DNA of 43,505 bases from Bacillota bacterium (GTDB taxonomy: Bacteria; Bacillota; Clostridia; Peptostreptococcales; Anaerovoracaceae): NCBI GenBank assembly GCA_017557505.1, contig JAFYYP010000015.1, positions 1 to 43,505 on the forward strand, given 5' to 3'. Below, piece after piece: positions 32,159 through 41,226 of this stretch. Every line of letters starts with the position of its first letter. The first letter of the stretch is position 1. The position numbers and the translations under genes were made by a program. The notes below the pieces were generated by a model. The model saw nothing but the letters and a program-made list of their open reading frames with translations, ran no database searches and was not told where the DNA came from.

Positions 32159-33214
32159 ATGAGCAGATTTTTCAGCAAAAGATACGCAGAACTGACGCCG
32201 TACACGCCGGGCGAGCAGCCCCAGGACATGGCGTACACGAAACTGAACACGAACGAATCGCCGTTCCCGCCTTCTGAGAAGGCACTGGCTTATGCGGCAG
32301 AACATACGAAGCCGCTCAATCTGTACTGCGATCCGACCTGCCATCTTCTGACGGCGAAACTGGCGGAAGTATACGGGGTGACGGAAGACATGGTTCTGGT
32401 GACCAACGGATCCGACGAGACGCTGAACTTTGCGTTCATGGCGTTCTGCGACGAAGAGAACCCGGCGCTGTTCCCGGACGTCACGTACGGCTTTTATCCG
32501 GTGTACGCGCAGCTGAACCACGTTCCGTTCGAAGAGATCCCCCTGACAGAGGACTTTTCCATCGACCTGGACGAATACAAAAAGCGCAAGGGGACCGTCT
32601 TTCTGGCCAATCCCAACGCGCCAACGGGCAAGGCCATTCCCATGGCTGACATCGAAGCGCTCGTCGCGGCAGATCCGGACCGCGTCGTCGTCGTGGACGA
32701 GGCTTACGTGGATTTCGGCGCGGAGAGCTGCGTCCCGCTCGTAAAGAAGTACGATAACGTGCTGGTCATCCAGACGTATTCGAAGTCCCGTTCGCTGGCC
32801 GGCGCCCGCCTGGGCTACGCCGTCGCGTGTCCGGCGCTCATTGCGGATCTGAACACGATCAAATTTTCGACGAATCCGTACAACATCAACTCGTATTCCG
32901 CGGCCGTCGGGCTCGGCAGTCTGCTGGACGACGAAACGAACAAAGCGCACTGCAAAATCATCGCAGAGAACCGGGTATATACCGTCGCAAAGCTGAAGGA
33001 ACTCGGCTTCGACGTCGTCGATTCCAGCGCCAACTTCGTGTTCGCGAAGCACAAAACCGTCTCCGGGCAGGAAGTTTACGAAAAACTGAAGGCAAACGGC
33101 GTTCTCGTGCGTCATTTCACGAAGGAACGCATCAAGGACTATAACCGCATCACCATCGGAACGAAAGAGCAGATGGACGTTCTGTTCGAGACGTTCCGCA
33201 AGATCTGGGGGTAA
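32159..33214 (+). CDS. hisC: Histidinol-phosphate aminotransferase
   Basis: PLP enzyme converting imidazole-acetol phosphate to histidinol phosphate. 351 residues, fold type I. LNTNESPFPPS, VTNGSDETLN, LANPNAPTG, VVDEAYVDFG and the PLP-lysine loop TYSKSRSLAGARLGY are visible. Three bases after hisD, three before hisB. Confidence 0.95.
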   Translation: MSRFFSKRYAELTPYTPGEQPQDMAYTKLNTNESPFPPSEKALAYAAEHTKPLNLYCDPTCHLLTAKLAEVYGVTEDMVLVTNGSDETLNFAFMAFCDEENPALFPDVTYGFYPVYAQLNHVPFEEIPLTEDFSIDLDEYKKRKGTVFLANPNAPTGKAIPMADIEALVAADPDRVVVVDEAYVDFGAESCVPLVKKYDNVLVIQTYSKSRSLAGARLGYAVACPALIADLNTIKFSTNPYNINSYSAAVGLGSLLDDETNKAHCKIIAENRVYTVAKLKELGFDVVDSSANFVFAKHKTVSGQEVYEKLKANGVLVRHFTKERIKDYNRITIGTKEQMDVLFETFRKIWG

Positions 33215-33217
33215 ACC

Positions 33218-33805
33218 ATGCGCACATCAGAGATCAAACGCAAAACGGCAGAGACGGATATTGTTCTGAAGCTCGATCTGGACGGCACCGGCAAGTCTGA
33301 GATCGACAGCGGCGTGGGCTTTTTAGACCACATGCTGACGCTTTTCGCCAAGCACGGCCGCTTCGATTTGACGCTCACCTGTAAGGGCGACACCAACGTC
33401 GACGACCACCATTCCGTCGAGGACATCGGTATCTGCCTGGGCGAGGCATTCGCGAAAGCGCTGGGCGACAAAGCCGGCATCAAGCGTTACGGCAATATGC
33501 TGCTGCCCATGGACGAGGCGCTCATCCTGTCCGCGCTCGACATCTCCGGCCGCGCGCACTTAAGTTACGAAGCGAAGATCCGCGCGCGCAAGGTCGGCAC
33601 GTTCGACACCGAGCTGGCCGAAGAATTCTGGGAAGCGTTTACAAGAAGCGCGAAGATCACGCTGCACATCCGCCAGCTCGCGGGGCGCAACGCGCATCAC
33701 ATCATCGAAGGCATGTTCAAGTCCGTGGCAAGGGCTCTGCGCGAGGCGGTCAGCATCGACCCGGCTCTCGCGGGAGAGATCCCTTCCACCAAGGGCGTTT
33801 TATAG
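33218..33805 (+). CDS. hisB: Imidazoleglycerol-phosphate dehydratase
   Basis: Single-domain IGP dehydratase, 195 residues, without the phosphatase domain fused in E. coli HisB. Metal-binding motifs DHHSVED and NAHHIIEG and the VGFLDHML segment are present. The histidinol-phosphate phosphatase (HisN/HisJ) must be encoded elsewhere. Confidence 0.97.
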   Translation: MRTSEIKRKTAETDIVLKLDLDGTGKSEIDSGVGFLDHMLTLFAKHGRFDLTLTCKGDTNVDDHHSVEDIGICLGEAFAKALGDKAGIKRYGNMLLPMDEALILSALDISGRAHLSYEAKIRARKVGTFDTELAEEFWEAFTRSAKITLHIRQLAGRNAHHIIEGMFKSVARALREAVSIDPALAGEIPSTKGVL

Positions 33806-33818
33806 AAAGGGGACCGTT

Positions 33819-34430
33819 ATGATCGCGATCATCGATTACGGCGTAGGCAATCTGTTTTCACTGAAGAGTTCGCTGGAGAGCTGCGGCATCGAGGCAATCG
33901 TCACCGGTGACCCGGAGGAGATCCGTGCGGCAGACCGCATCATCCTGCCCGGCGTCGGCGCGTTCGAGGACGCCATCGCCAAGCTCAGAAAGGACGGACT
34001 CGACCAGGTGGTCATCGAACAGGCGCAGCAGGGCAAACCGCTCATGGGCATCTGCCTCGGCATGCAGCTGCTGTTCGACGTGTCCCACGAATTCGGCCTG
34101 CATAAGGGTCTGGGCCTCATTCCCGGCGACTGCGTTCCCATCGCAGACGTGATCCCGGCAGGACTGAAGATCCCGCACGTCGGCTGGAACGCGCTGCACT
34201 TTACCGCAAAGTACAGCCCGCTGTTCAAGGACGTGAAGGACGGTGATTCCGTCTACTTCGTGCATTCCTATTACTGCGCGAACTGCGAAAAGGACGTGAC
34301 GGCTGTGACCGAATACGGCGCGGACCTGACGGCCTCCGTCAAGCGCGGCAACGTGTACGGCTGCCAGTTCCACCCGGAAAAGAGCGGACCCGTCGGCATG
34401 AAGATCCTCAAGGCATTCAACGAGCTGTAG
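33819..34430 (+). CDS. hisH: Imidazole glycerol phosphate synthase, glutaminase subunit
   Basis: Class I glutamine amidotransferase giving ammonia to HisF. 203 residues. Nucleophile Cys in GICLGMQLLF, with His and Glu in FHPEKSG near the C-terminus. GAAAGGGG precedes ATG 33819. Confidence 0.96.
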   Translation: MIAIIDYGVGNLFSLKSSLESCGIEAIVTGDPEEIRAADRIILPGVGAFEDAIAKLRKDGLDQVVIEQAQQGKPLMGICLGMQLLFDVSHEFGLHKGLGLIPGDCVPIADVIPAGLKIPHVGWNALHFTAKYSPLFKDVKDGDSVYFVHSYYCANCEKDVTAVTEYGADLTASVKRGNVYGCQFHPEKSGPVGMKILKAFNEL

Positions 34431-34439
34431 GTGACGGAG

Positions 34440-35153
34440 ATGATCATCTTACCTGCGATCGATCTGTACGAAGGCAAGGCTGTGCGCCTGCTGAAGGGCG
34501 ACTACGCGCAGATGACCGTGTACAGCGAAAATCCGCTCGAAGTGGCGGAGGATTTCAAGAAATGCGGTGCCGGATGGATCCACATGGTGGATCTCGAAGG
34601 CGCGCGGGACGGCAGCACGCCGAATTTCAGGACCGTGGCGGACGTCTGCAAAAAGACCGGTCTTCACGTTGAGATCGGCGGCGGCATCCGCGATATCTAT
34701 ACCGTGGCGCGGTATCTGGATGCCGGCGTCAGCCGGGTCATCCTGGGAACGGCTGCGGTCAAAGATCCGGACTTTCTGATGGAGGCGGCGGACCGGTACG
34801 GCGAACACATCGCAGTCGGCGCGGACTTGAAGGACGGTTATGTAGCCATCCGAGGCTGGAGGGAAACGTCCGGCCTGACCGGCATGGACTTCTGCCGGCA
34901 GATGCAGCAGATGGGCATCCGCACGCTGATCTGCACGGACATCGACAAAGACGGCGCCATGAAGGGCACGAACCACGAGCTGTACAGGCAGCTGCAGCAG
35001 GAACTGGAACTCGATATCGTCGCGTCCGGCGGGGTCAGCTCGCTGGAAGCCGTGCGGCGGCTGAAGGCAGAGGGCCTGTACGGCGCAATCATCGGAAAGG
35101 CATATTATACGGGCGCAGTGGACCTGCGCGAAGCGATAGAGGTGGCAAAATGA
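34440..35153 (+). CDS. hisA: ProFAR isomerase
   Basis: (Beta-alpha)8 barrel isomerase, 237 residues. IILPAIDLYEGKAVRL, the IGGGIRD and VILGTAA phosphate-binding strands, and TDIDKDGAMKGTN are characteristic. ATG 34440 is chosen (AGGTGA 5 bases upstream, usual family N-terminus); GTG 34431 in frame is less likely. ATGA overlap with hisF. Confidence 0.95.
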   Translation: MIILPAIDLYEGKAVRLLKGDYAQMTVYSENPLEVAEDFKKCGAGWIHMVDLEGARDGSTPNFRTVADVCKKTGLHVEIGGGIRDIYTVARYLDAGVSRVILGTAAVKDPDFLMEAADRYGEHIAVGADLKDGYVAIRGWRETSGLTGMDFCRQMQQMGIRTLICTDIDKDGAMKGTNHELYRQLQQELELDIVASGGVSSLEAVRRLKAEGLYGAIIGKAYYTGAVDLREAIEVAK

Positions 35154-35917
35154 TAGCAAAACGCATCATCCCCTGCATGGACGTCAAGAACGGCAGGGTC
35201 GTAAAAGGTGTGAATTTCGAGGGTTTGAATGACGTGGCTTCCCCTGTGGATCTCGCGAAGTTCTACAGCGAGAACGGCGCGGATGAGCTCGTGTTCTACG
35301 ACATCACGGCGTCCGTCGAGGGCCGCAAGATCTTCACGGATATCCTCGTGGAAGCGGCGAAGCAGATCTTCATCCCGCTGACGGTCGGCGGCGGCATCTC
35401 GACGCTCGAGGACTTCGACCGCGTGCTGAAATGCGGCGCGGACAAGGTGAGCGTCAATTCCGGGGTCATCCGCGATCCGAACATCATCTATGACGCGGCC
35501 AAGCGCTACGGCAGCCAGTGCGTCGTGTTCTCCGCGGACGTCAAGCGCGTGGACGGCACGTTCCACGTGTTCAAGGGCGGCGGCAAGATCGATACCGGCA
35601 TGGACGCCTACGAGTGGATCCACCGCGGCGTAGAGCTCGGCGCAGGCGAGATCGTTCTGAATTCCATCGACACGGACGGCGTCAAAGGCGGCTTCGACCT
35701 CGAGATGCTCGACAAGATCTGCGGCGACCTGTCCATTCCCATCATCGCTTCGGGCGGCGCGGGCTGCATCGGGGATTTCGTAAAATTGTTCAAGGAACTG
35801 CCCTGCGTGGACGCGGGCCTTGCGGCTTCTGTGTTCCACTTTGGCGAGGTAAAGATCCCCGAACTGAAGAAAGTACTGAAGGAGAACGGGATCCCCGTGA
35901 GGGAGGTCGAAGTATGA
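35150..35917 (+). CDS. hisF: Imidazole glycerol phosphate synthase, cyclase subunit
   Basis: Barrel partner of HisH producing IGP and AICAR, 255 residues. RIIPCMDVKNGRVVKGVNF with the catalytic Asp, IPLTVGGGIST and NSIDTDGVKGGFD with the second catalytic Asp are present. Coupled by ATGA to both hisA and hisIE. Confidence 0.97.
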   Translation: MIAKRIIPCMDVKNGRVVKGVNFEGLNDVASPVDLAKFYSENGADELVFYDITASVEGRKIFTDILVEAAKQIFIPLTVGGGISTLEDFDRVLKCGADKVSVNSGVIRDPNIIYDAAKRYGSQCVVFSADVKRVDGTFHVFKGGGKIDTGMDAYEWIHRGVELGAGEIVLNSIDTDGVKGGFDLEMLDKICGDLSIPIIASGGAGCIGDFVKLFKELPCVDAGLAASVFHFGEVKIPELKKVLKENGIPVREVEV

Positions 35918-36561
35918 TCGATATCAACGAACTGAAATTCGACGAGAAGGGACTCATCCCCGCCATCGTCGTGGATGCGGTCAGCAAGAGAGTGCTGACG
36001 CTCGCCTACATGAACCGCGAATCGCTGCAGATCTCCATGGAGAAGGGTCTGACCTGTTTCTGGAGCCGTTCGCGGCAGGAACTGTGGCTGAAGGGCGACA
36101 CCAGCGGCAATTACCAGCACATCGTGTCCATCACAGCGGACTGCGACCGGGACGCGCTCGTCGTGCTGGTCGAAAAGGACGGGCCGGCCTGCCATCTCGG
36201 TACGGATTCGTGTTTCGAATATCCGCTGTGGCAGAGCGAAGAGCTGCACGAATTCTCGCTCGAAGGCCTGATGGAACTGCTGAAGGGCAGAAAAGAACTG
36301 AAACCGGAAGGTTCTTACACGACGTACCTGTTCGAAAAAGGCATCGACAAGATCCTGAAGAAGGTCGGCGAGGAATCTACGGAGGTCATCGTCGCGGCCA
36401 AAGGCGGCGATAAAAAAGAGACCGTCTACGAGATCGCGGATCTTGCGTATCACGTGATGGTCCTGATGACGGAGATGGGCATCTCCACGGAGGATATTCA
36501 GAAAGAACTGGCCTCCCGCCACATCATCGATCACAAGGTAAAACAGGAGAAGATGGTCTAA
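35914..36561 (+). CDS. hisI: Bifunctional PRA-CH / PRA-PH
   Basis: Steps 2 and 3 of histidine synthesis in one 215-residue protein (HisIE). The cyclohydrolase part (1-110) has LTLAYMNRESL, FWSRSRQELWLKGDTSGN and metal-binding DCDRDA and CHLGTDSC. The pyrophosphohydrolase part (about 120-205) has KILKKVGEESTEVIVAAK. The stop interleaves with the stop of the convergent gene (CTAA). Confidence 0.95.
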   Translation: MIDINELKFDEKGLIPAIVVDAVSKRVLTLAYMNRESLQISMEKGLTCFWSRSRQELWLKGDTSGNYQHIVSITADCDRDALVVLVEKDGPACHLGTDSCFEYPLWQSEELHEFSLEGLMELLKGRKELKPEGSYTTYLFEKGIDKILKKVGEESTEVIVAAKGGDKKETVYEIADLAYHVMVLMTEMGISTEDIQKELASRHIIDHKVKQEKMV

Positions 36562-37526
36562 CGCAGGGCGGCGAGCTGCTGTGAGTTCTTTTCCCTGCGG
36601 TCTTCAAGGCCGAGGGTGATGAGTTCAGCGGTCAGATAGTCCGGCGCGATGCGCTGCACGAGTTCTTTCACGCCGGGTACGGTAAAGGGCCTGTGCTGAT
36701 CGCGTTCGAACACGTGGAAAAACATTTGGGACGTGCGTTCCTGATAGGATCCGCTTAACACAGGCGGATTCTTTTTGATTTGCTCCGCGAAGTCGCCGGA
36801 AACGGAGGCGTTCAGATGGATGCCCCGGGCGGCTGCGCACAGGTCGAACCCTGTCTGTTCGTGCGCGTCGAGCACGGCATGGATATACGAAACCGCCTCC
36901 TCCTGGGAGCGCAGGCCGGTGTTCGTGTTCATCAGGTGACCCGTATCGAGCATGATGCCTTTGCTGGGATAGCGGACCGCTGCCAACATGTCGCGGGTGA
37001 TCTCCGGTCTGCGCAGATTCATCCCCGGCTGCCAGAGATTCTCCAGCAGAAGCAGGGGACCGTCCGTACGGCCTTCGAACAGGACGTTCAGCATGTCCGC
37101 GCTGGCGGCGCAGATCTCCTCGTCTGTGTGCAGGTAGTCTTCCGTAAAGGACTCGATGACGCGCGATTCGGCGATATGGAACACGAGATATTCCGCGCCG
37201 AACTGCTCCGCATAGAAAAGATCGCGGCGGAACTTGTCCAGCAGCGCGCTGCGGGTCAGACCGCCGTAATACTGTTCTGCCGTCGCCAGGTCGCCGAACT
37301 CGTCGGTCAGCGCTTTTTCGTCACCCGTCCAAAGCGCATACCAACAGGGGATGCACGTCATGTGCAGCCCTGTAACGAGTTTGGGATCGATCAGTCCCTC
37401 AGCCGGTTCGTCGATCACCTGCAGCTCGAGACCGTCGAAGCCTTCGAGCTGGCGTCTTGTTTCGTTTTCATCCGCAAGGAAACCGCAGTCGTCCCCGCAG
37501 GTCGTGACGTTGAAAGAGAGTTTCAT
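36558..37526 (-). CDS. Sugar phosphate isomerase/epimerase-like TIM barrel protein
   Basis: 322 residues of the xylose isomerase-like (AP endonuclease 2) superfamily. Barrel segments visible: MKLSFNVTTCGDD, GLELQVIDEP, AEYLVFHIAESRV, LLLLENLWQPG with Glu, IMLDTGHLMNT with Asp-His, and ARGIHLNASVSGD. These carry the metal-ligand type residues, but no specific substrate can be proposed. It is convergent to the his operon. There is no ribosome-binding site before ATG 37526; an extended -10 places the transcript start at the A of the ATG. Confidence 0.8.
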   Translation of the reverse strand: MKLSFNVTTCGDDCGFLADENETRRQLEGFDGLELQVIDEPAEGLIDPKLVTGLHMTCIPCWYALWTGDEKALTDEFGDLATAEQYYGGLTRSALLDKFRRDLFYAEQFGAEYLVFHIAESRVIESFTEDYLHTDEEICAASADMLNVLFEGRTDGPLLLLENLWQPGMNLRRPEITRDMLAAVRYPSKGIMLDTGHLMNTNTGLRSQEEAVSYIHAVLDAHEQTGFDLCAAARGIHLNASVSGDFAEQIKKNPPVLSGSYQERTSQMFFHVFERDQHRPFTVPGVKELVQRIAPDYLTAELITLGLEDRREKNSQQLAALR

Positions 37527-37532
37527 ATGCTT

Positions 37533-37541
37533 ATTTTACCA
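37533..37541 (-). promoter_or_regulatory. Extended -10 suggesting a leaderless transcript
   Basis: On the - strand TGgTAAAAT ends six bases before ATG 37526, so initiation 7 bases downstream would fall on the start codon itself. No Shine-Dalgarno sequence is seen in between. Confidence 0.5.
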
Positions 37542-37567
37542 TAGCCCGGGAGGAAGGGAGTTCTGTG

Positions 37568-37608
37568 TTTGATGCTTTGTTGTATCAAAGTGTCTGTTTT
37601 GATAGAAT
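37568..37608 (+). promoter_or_regulatory. Promoter with alternating TTTGAT/ATCAAA half-sites
   Basis: TTGTAT (37580-37585), 17 bp, then extended -10 TGaTAGAAT (37600-37608). Half-sites TTTGAT 37568-37573, ATCAAA 37584-37589 and TTTGAT 37598-37603 form inverted repeats overlapping both promoter elements, so an operator is plausible. Confidence 0.5.
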
Positions 37609-37634
37609 TACATATATTGTTCAGGAGTCCGGAT

Positions 37635-39158
37635 ATGAAGAAAGAAGAAACAGCAAAGCTTAAGACCTGTATCGAAAAAGCGCTTCGCTTTTGGAATGCG
37701 CCATCTGCCGTATACGGGATCGTCAAGGATGGAGAAACTGTTCTAAACGGTGCGTACGGAATGAGAGATGTCGAAGCAGATGCTCCGGCGGATACGGACA
37801 CGCTGTACATGATCGGAAGCTGCACAAAAGCTTTTACGGCTATGCTTGCGGCAAAACTTGTCGATGAAGGCAGGCTGGACTGGGATGTTCCCGTCAGGCT
37901 TTACATGCCGGAACTGCGTTTCTACGACAGTGAAACGACGGAAAACGTGACGATGCGCGATCTGCTTTGTCACAGGCTGGGGATGCCGCGGCACGAGTTT
38001 TCGTGGTACCGCACGGCCTATACGCGGCCCGAGATCGTGTACAATCTCCGTTATCTCGAACCGAACGCTCCGTTCCGCTCCGTCTGCCAGTATTTCAACC
38101 AGGGTTTTCTGGCAGCAGGGTGCGTGATCGAGAAGATCACCGGCCGCCCCTATGAAGAGAGCCTGAACGAATGGATCTTCAAGCCTCTCGGCATGACCCG
38201 GACGACGCTTCAGAAGTCCGTGTACGAAACGGACAGCAATGCTGCTGCCCCATACGAGGCAGATTCCGGCGGACAGGGCAGAAAGCGCAAAAGGGTAGAG
38301 ATCTACAGAAGCGGAGCGGAACGGAGCGGCCGCAGTACGGAAGATCCTCTTGCGCCTGCCGGCATGATCTCCTCGACGCTGACCGATATGATGAAATGGG
38401 TCAGGTTCCACCTCGATATGGGCACAGACGGTACGAAGCAGATCATCAGCAGAGAGAACATGGCTGCCATGCATGCGCTGCAGATCCTGTATCCGGAATC
38501 CGAAACGCCGGAGGCGGAGAAGGGGATCGCGTTGGATTACGGTTACTGTCTCGGCTGGGAATCGGATGTCTACCGCGGCCATTATCACGTACATCACAGC
38601 GGGCATATCGACGGATTTACCGCTGTGTGCAGCTTCGTCCCGGATCTTCGTCTCGGTTTTGTGATGCTTGTGAATTACGGGTATTTCCCGGGTCTTTACG
38701 ATATCGAACACAGAGTATTGGACGCGTTTCTGGGTGAAAGCGGAACAGATTGGACGGAACGGTACAAAGCCGAAGAGGCGAGCTCAGACGAACAGAGCAG
38801 CAGACGTGCAGCGGATGTGCTTGGTCCGGCTCCCCGGGAGTTGACCGGTGTGCGCGGTTTGCCGGACTATACAGGCGTCTACAGCCGCCCAGGCTACGAA
38901 GACATCCGCGTGGTCTTTACAGACGGGAGACTGTCCCTGCTGTTTGCCGGCTATACGTTCGCACTCAAACGCTATGGGCCGGAAAGTTTCGTTTTCAAGG
39001 GCCCGGATATGGATCTCCCGGGAGATCAGCCCGTTCTGTTCGAAACTGCCGGCAGCTGCATAAACAGCCTTTCCCTGTGGCTCAATACAGAATCCGGAAC
39101 AGGTCCTGTAACGTTTTTCAGGAGGTCGGAACATGAGGATAACGGATGTCAAATATGA
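37635..39158 (+). CDS. Serine hydrolase of the class C beta-lactamase / S12 family
   Basis: 507 residues. The catalytic motifs are SCTK (Ser-x-x-Lys, about residue 61), YFN (Tyr-x-Asn) and HSGHIDG in place of KTG. The C-terminal 120 residues (TGVYSRPGYEDIRVVF) resemble the DUF3471 beta domain common in these enzymes. No signal peptide is seen from ATG 37635 (AGGAG 7 bases upstream), so it may act in the cytoplasm on imported peptides. An upstream in-frame start at 37569 would overlap the promoter. It overlaps the epimerase gene by 26 bases; together with the transporter this suggests peptide scavenging. Confidence 0.88.
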   Translation: MKKEETAKLKTCIEKALRFWNAPSAVYGIVKDGETVLNGAYGMRDVEADAPADTDTLYMIGSCTKAFTAMLAAKLVDEGRLDWDVPVRLYMPELRFYDSETTENVTMRDLLCHRLGMPRHEFSWYRTAYTRPEIVYNLRYLEPNAPFRSVCQYFNQGFLAAGCVIEKITGRPYEESLNEWIFKPLGMTRTTLQKSVYETDSNAAAPYEADSGGQGRKRKRVEIYRSGAERSGRSTEDPLAPAGMISSTLTDMMKWVRFHLDMGTDGTKQIISRENMAAMHALQILYPESETPEAEKGIALDYGYCLGWESDVYRGHYHVHHSGHIDGFTAVCSFVPDLRLGFVMLVNYGYFPGLYDIEHRVLDAFLGESGTDWTERYKAEEASSDEQSSRRAADVLGPAPRELTGVRGLPDYTGVYSRPGYEDIRVVFTDGRLSLLFAGYTFALKRYGPESFVFKGPDMDLPGDQPVLFETAGSCINSLSLWLNTESGTGPVTFFRRSEHEDNGCQI

Positions 39159-40206
39159 AATGGTAAATCTGAAGATGGCCATTCCGCTCAAGATCACGTA
39201 CACGAGCATGGCGGATTGCCCGGCCGTATTCGTGAAGATCTCGACGGACGAGGGGATCTGCGGCTATGGAGAAGCGGCGCCTTTTGCTCCTGTCACAGGC
39301 GAGACGGAAGTCTCGGTCCTCAGCGTGCTGAAGATGTTCACACCGTTCCTTATCGGGGCGGATCCTCTCGATATTGCGGGAATACACGCGAAAATGGATT
39401 CGTGCATCTACGGGAACGGCAGCGCGAAATGCGCAGTCGACATCGCGCTCTATGACATCGCGTCGAAAGCGGCAGGACTGCCGCTCTACCGCTATTTGGG
39501 CGGCAGCAGCAGCACTATCGTCACCGACGTCACGATAGGCATGGACGAACCTGCCGTGATGGCCGAAAGGGCGATGGATTGGATCGGCAGGGGCTTTAAG
39601 ATCCTGAAGCTGAAGACCGGATCGGATCCTGCGGCAGATCTCGACGTGATCCGCCGGATCCGCCGCGCCGCAGGAGAAGACGTGCTCATCCGCATCGACG
39701 GCAATCAAGGCTATACAGAACAGACGCTTCTTGCGATCCTGCCGGAACTGGCAGCTCTGGGGGTCATGGCTGTAGAACAGCCGTTGCCGTATTGGGATAT
39801 AGACGGTCTGGCACGGCTCAAAGCGTCTTCCGGTACGGTCGCCATTATGGCAGACGAGAGCCTGCATGACCCGCACGACGCGCTGCGCCTCTGCCGGGCA
39901 AAGGCTGCGGACACGCTGAACATCAAGCTGATGAAATGCGGCGGCATATACCCGGCGCTTGCCATCAATGCCATCGCGGAGAGCTTTGGCGTAAACTGCA
40001 TGGTCGGATGTATGGCGGAATCGAAACTCGCGATCTCCGCGGCGCTGGCACTTGTTGCGGCAAAAGACAATATCAGCGAAGCGGATTGCGACAGTTTCCT
40101 CCTGATCGAGGACCAGGGCCTCGAGATGAAAGGCGGGTTTACGTATTCCGGGTGCAGTATTCAGCTTTCTGAAACGCCGGGGCTGGGGCTGGATATTGAT
40201 TTTTGA
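39133..40206 (+). CDS. Dipeptide epimerase (L-Ala-D/L-Glu epimerase type, enolase superfamily)
   Basis: 357 residues. An N-terminal capping domain (GYGEAAPF) is followed by the enolase-type barrel with general-base K-x-K (LKLKTG), metal ligands Asp/Glu/Asp in RIDGNQG, VEQPL and MADES, and the opposite Lys in IKLMKCGG. GCMAES near the C-terminus is typical of Ala-Glu epimerases that process murein peptides. Exact dipeptide specificity cannot be read. AGGAGG at 39120-39125 supports ATG 39133, inside the preceding gene. Confidence 0.9.
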   Translation: MRITDVKYEMVNLKMAIPLKITYTSMADCPAVFVKISTDEGICGYGEAAPFAPVTGETEVSVLSVLKMFTPFLIGADPLDIAGIHAKMDSCIYGNGSAKCAVDIALYDIASKAAGLPLYRYLGGSSSTIVTDVTIGMDEPAVMAERAMDWIGRGFKILKLKTGSDPAADLDVIRRIRRAAGEDVLIRIDGNQGYTEQTLLAILPELAALGVMAVEQPLPYWDIDGLARLKASSGTVAIMADESLHDPHDALRLCRAKAADTLNIKLMKCGGIYPALAINAIAESFGVNCMVGCMAESKLAISAALALVAAKDNISEADCDSFLLIEDQGLEMKGGFTYSGCSIQLSETPGLGLDIDF

Positions 40207-40237
40207 CAACTAATATCTGTCTTATTTATTTTGTCTT

Positions 40238-40246
40238 TGGTATAAT
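40238..40246 (+). promoter_or_regulatory. Extended -10 promoter of the peptide ABC transporter
   Basis: TGgTATAAT, perfect hexamer with TG extension. The -35 is poor. A 9-bp AT-only inverted repeat (40242-40250 with 40258-40266) overlaps it and the expected transcript start; it could be an operator or chance in AT-rich DNA. Confidence 0.65.
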
Positions 40247-40290
40247 TATTAAATATAAATAATTATCCATTTTTTATTCAGGAGCCCCTC

Positions 40291-41226
40291 ATGAGAGATT
40301 ACGTCATCAAACGCATATCGCAGGGCATACTGCTCGTGATCGTCGTTTCGATCCTGGTCTTCGCCATGCTGGATCTGATGCCGGGCGACCCCATCAACAT
40401 CATGACGGACCGCAAGGTTTCCGAAGAGGTCAAGGAACAGCTGCGCATCGAGTATCACCTGAACCTTCCGCTGCATCAACGGTACGTCATCTGGGTGAAG
40501 GACATGCTGCACGGCAACTTCGGAAAGTCCATCAAATCGAAACTCCCGGTGATGGACATGATGAAAGCCCGCCTGCCCGTGACGCTGAAACTCACGCTCA
40601 CGGCTCTGCTCGTCGAGCTCGTCATCGCCGTACCGATAGGTCTGCTGGCCGCGTATAAAAAGGACAGCATCTTCGACCGAATCGTCATGGACGTCTCGCT
40701 GTTCTTTACGGCCGTACCGTCGTACTGGATCGCGGTCGTCTTCATGCTGCTGTTCGCGGTCAAACTCCGCGTGCTGCCGCTGTCAGGCTTCAGTACACCG
40801 CTGCATTACGTCCTTCCCGTCGCGTCTCTGGTCGTATCAGGCATCGCCAGTACCATCCGCATGACGAAGACGGAAGTGCTGGACGTGCTGCGCGAGAAAT
40901 ACGTGCTGACGGCCTACGCCAAAGGTCTGAAAAAGAAGAGCGTGCTCGTGAAGCACGTGCTGCGCAACGCGCTCATCCTCGTTACGATCATGTTCTTCAT
41001 GAGCGTTCCCTGGGTCATCAGCGGGGCGGTCATCATCGAAAATATCTTCACGATCCCCGGCATGGGGCAGATGCTCACGTCGGGTATCCTCAACCAGGAT
41101 TTCCCCATCGTGCAGGCTTGCGTGTTCATCCTGGCCATCCTCACGGTGGTCTGCAATCTGATATGCGACATCATTACGGCTGTGCTTGACCCGCGCATCC
41201 GCATTTCGCTCGGAGGTGAGAACTGA
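40291..41226 (+). CDS. Peptide ABC transporter permease (DppB/OppB-like)
   Basis: 311 residues, about six membrane helices, binding-protein-dependent permease fold. The N-terminus YVIKRISQGILLVIVVSILV, the LMPGDP segment and the EAA-like loop around VLRNALILVT are typical of DppB. AGGAG precedes ATG 40291. The stop overlaps the next start as TGATG. Confidence 0.93.
   Translation: MRDYVIKRISQGILLVIVVSILVFAMLDLMPGDPINIMTDRKVSEEVKEQLRIEYHLNLPLHQRYVIWVKDMLHGNFGKSIKSKLPVMDMMKARLPVTLKLTLTALLVELVIAVPIGLLAAYKKDSIFDRIVMDVSLFFTAVPSYWIAVVFMLLFAVKLRVLPLSGFSTPLHYVLPVASLVVSGIASTIRMTKTEVLDVLREKYVLTAYAKGLKKKSVLVKHVLRNALILVTIMFFMSVPWVISGAVIIENIFTIPGMGQMLTSGILNQDFPIVQACVFILAILTVVCNLICDIITAVLDPRIRISLGGEN

Noticed and set aside
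30812-33115. Long - strand open frame (767 codons) opposite hisD and hisC
   Set aside because: Antisense shadow of GC-rich coding DNA; the + strand has complete, recognisable his genes and the - frame shows no family features.
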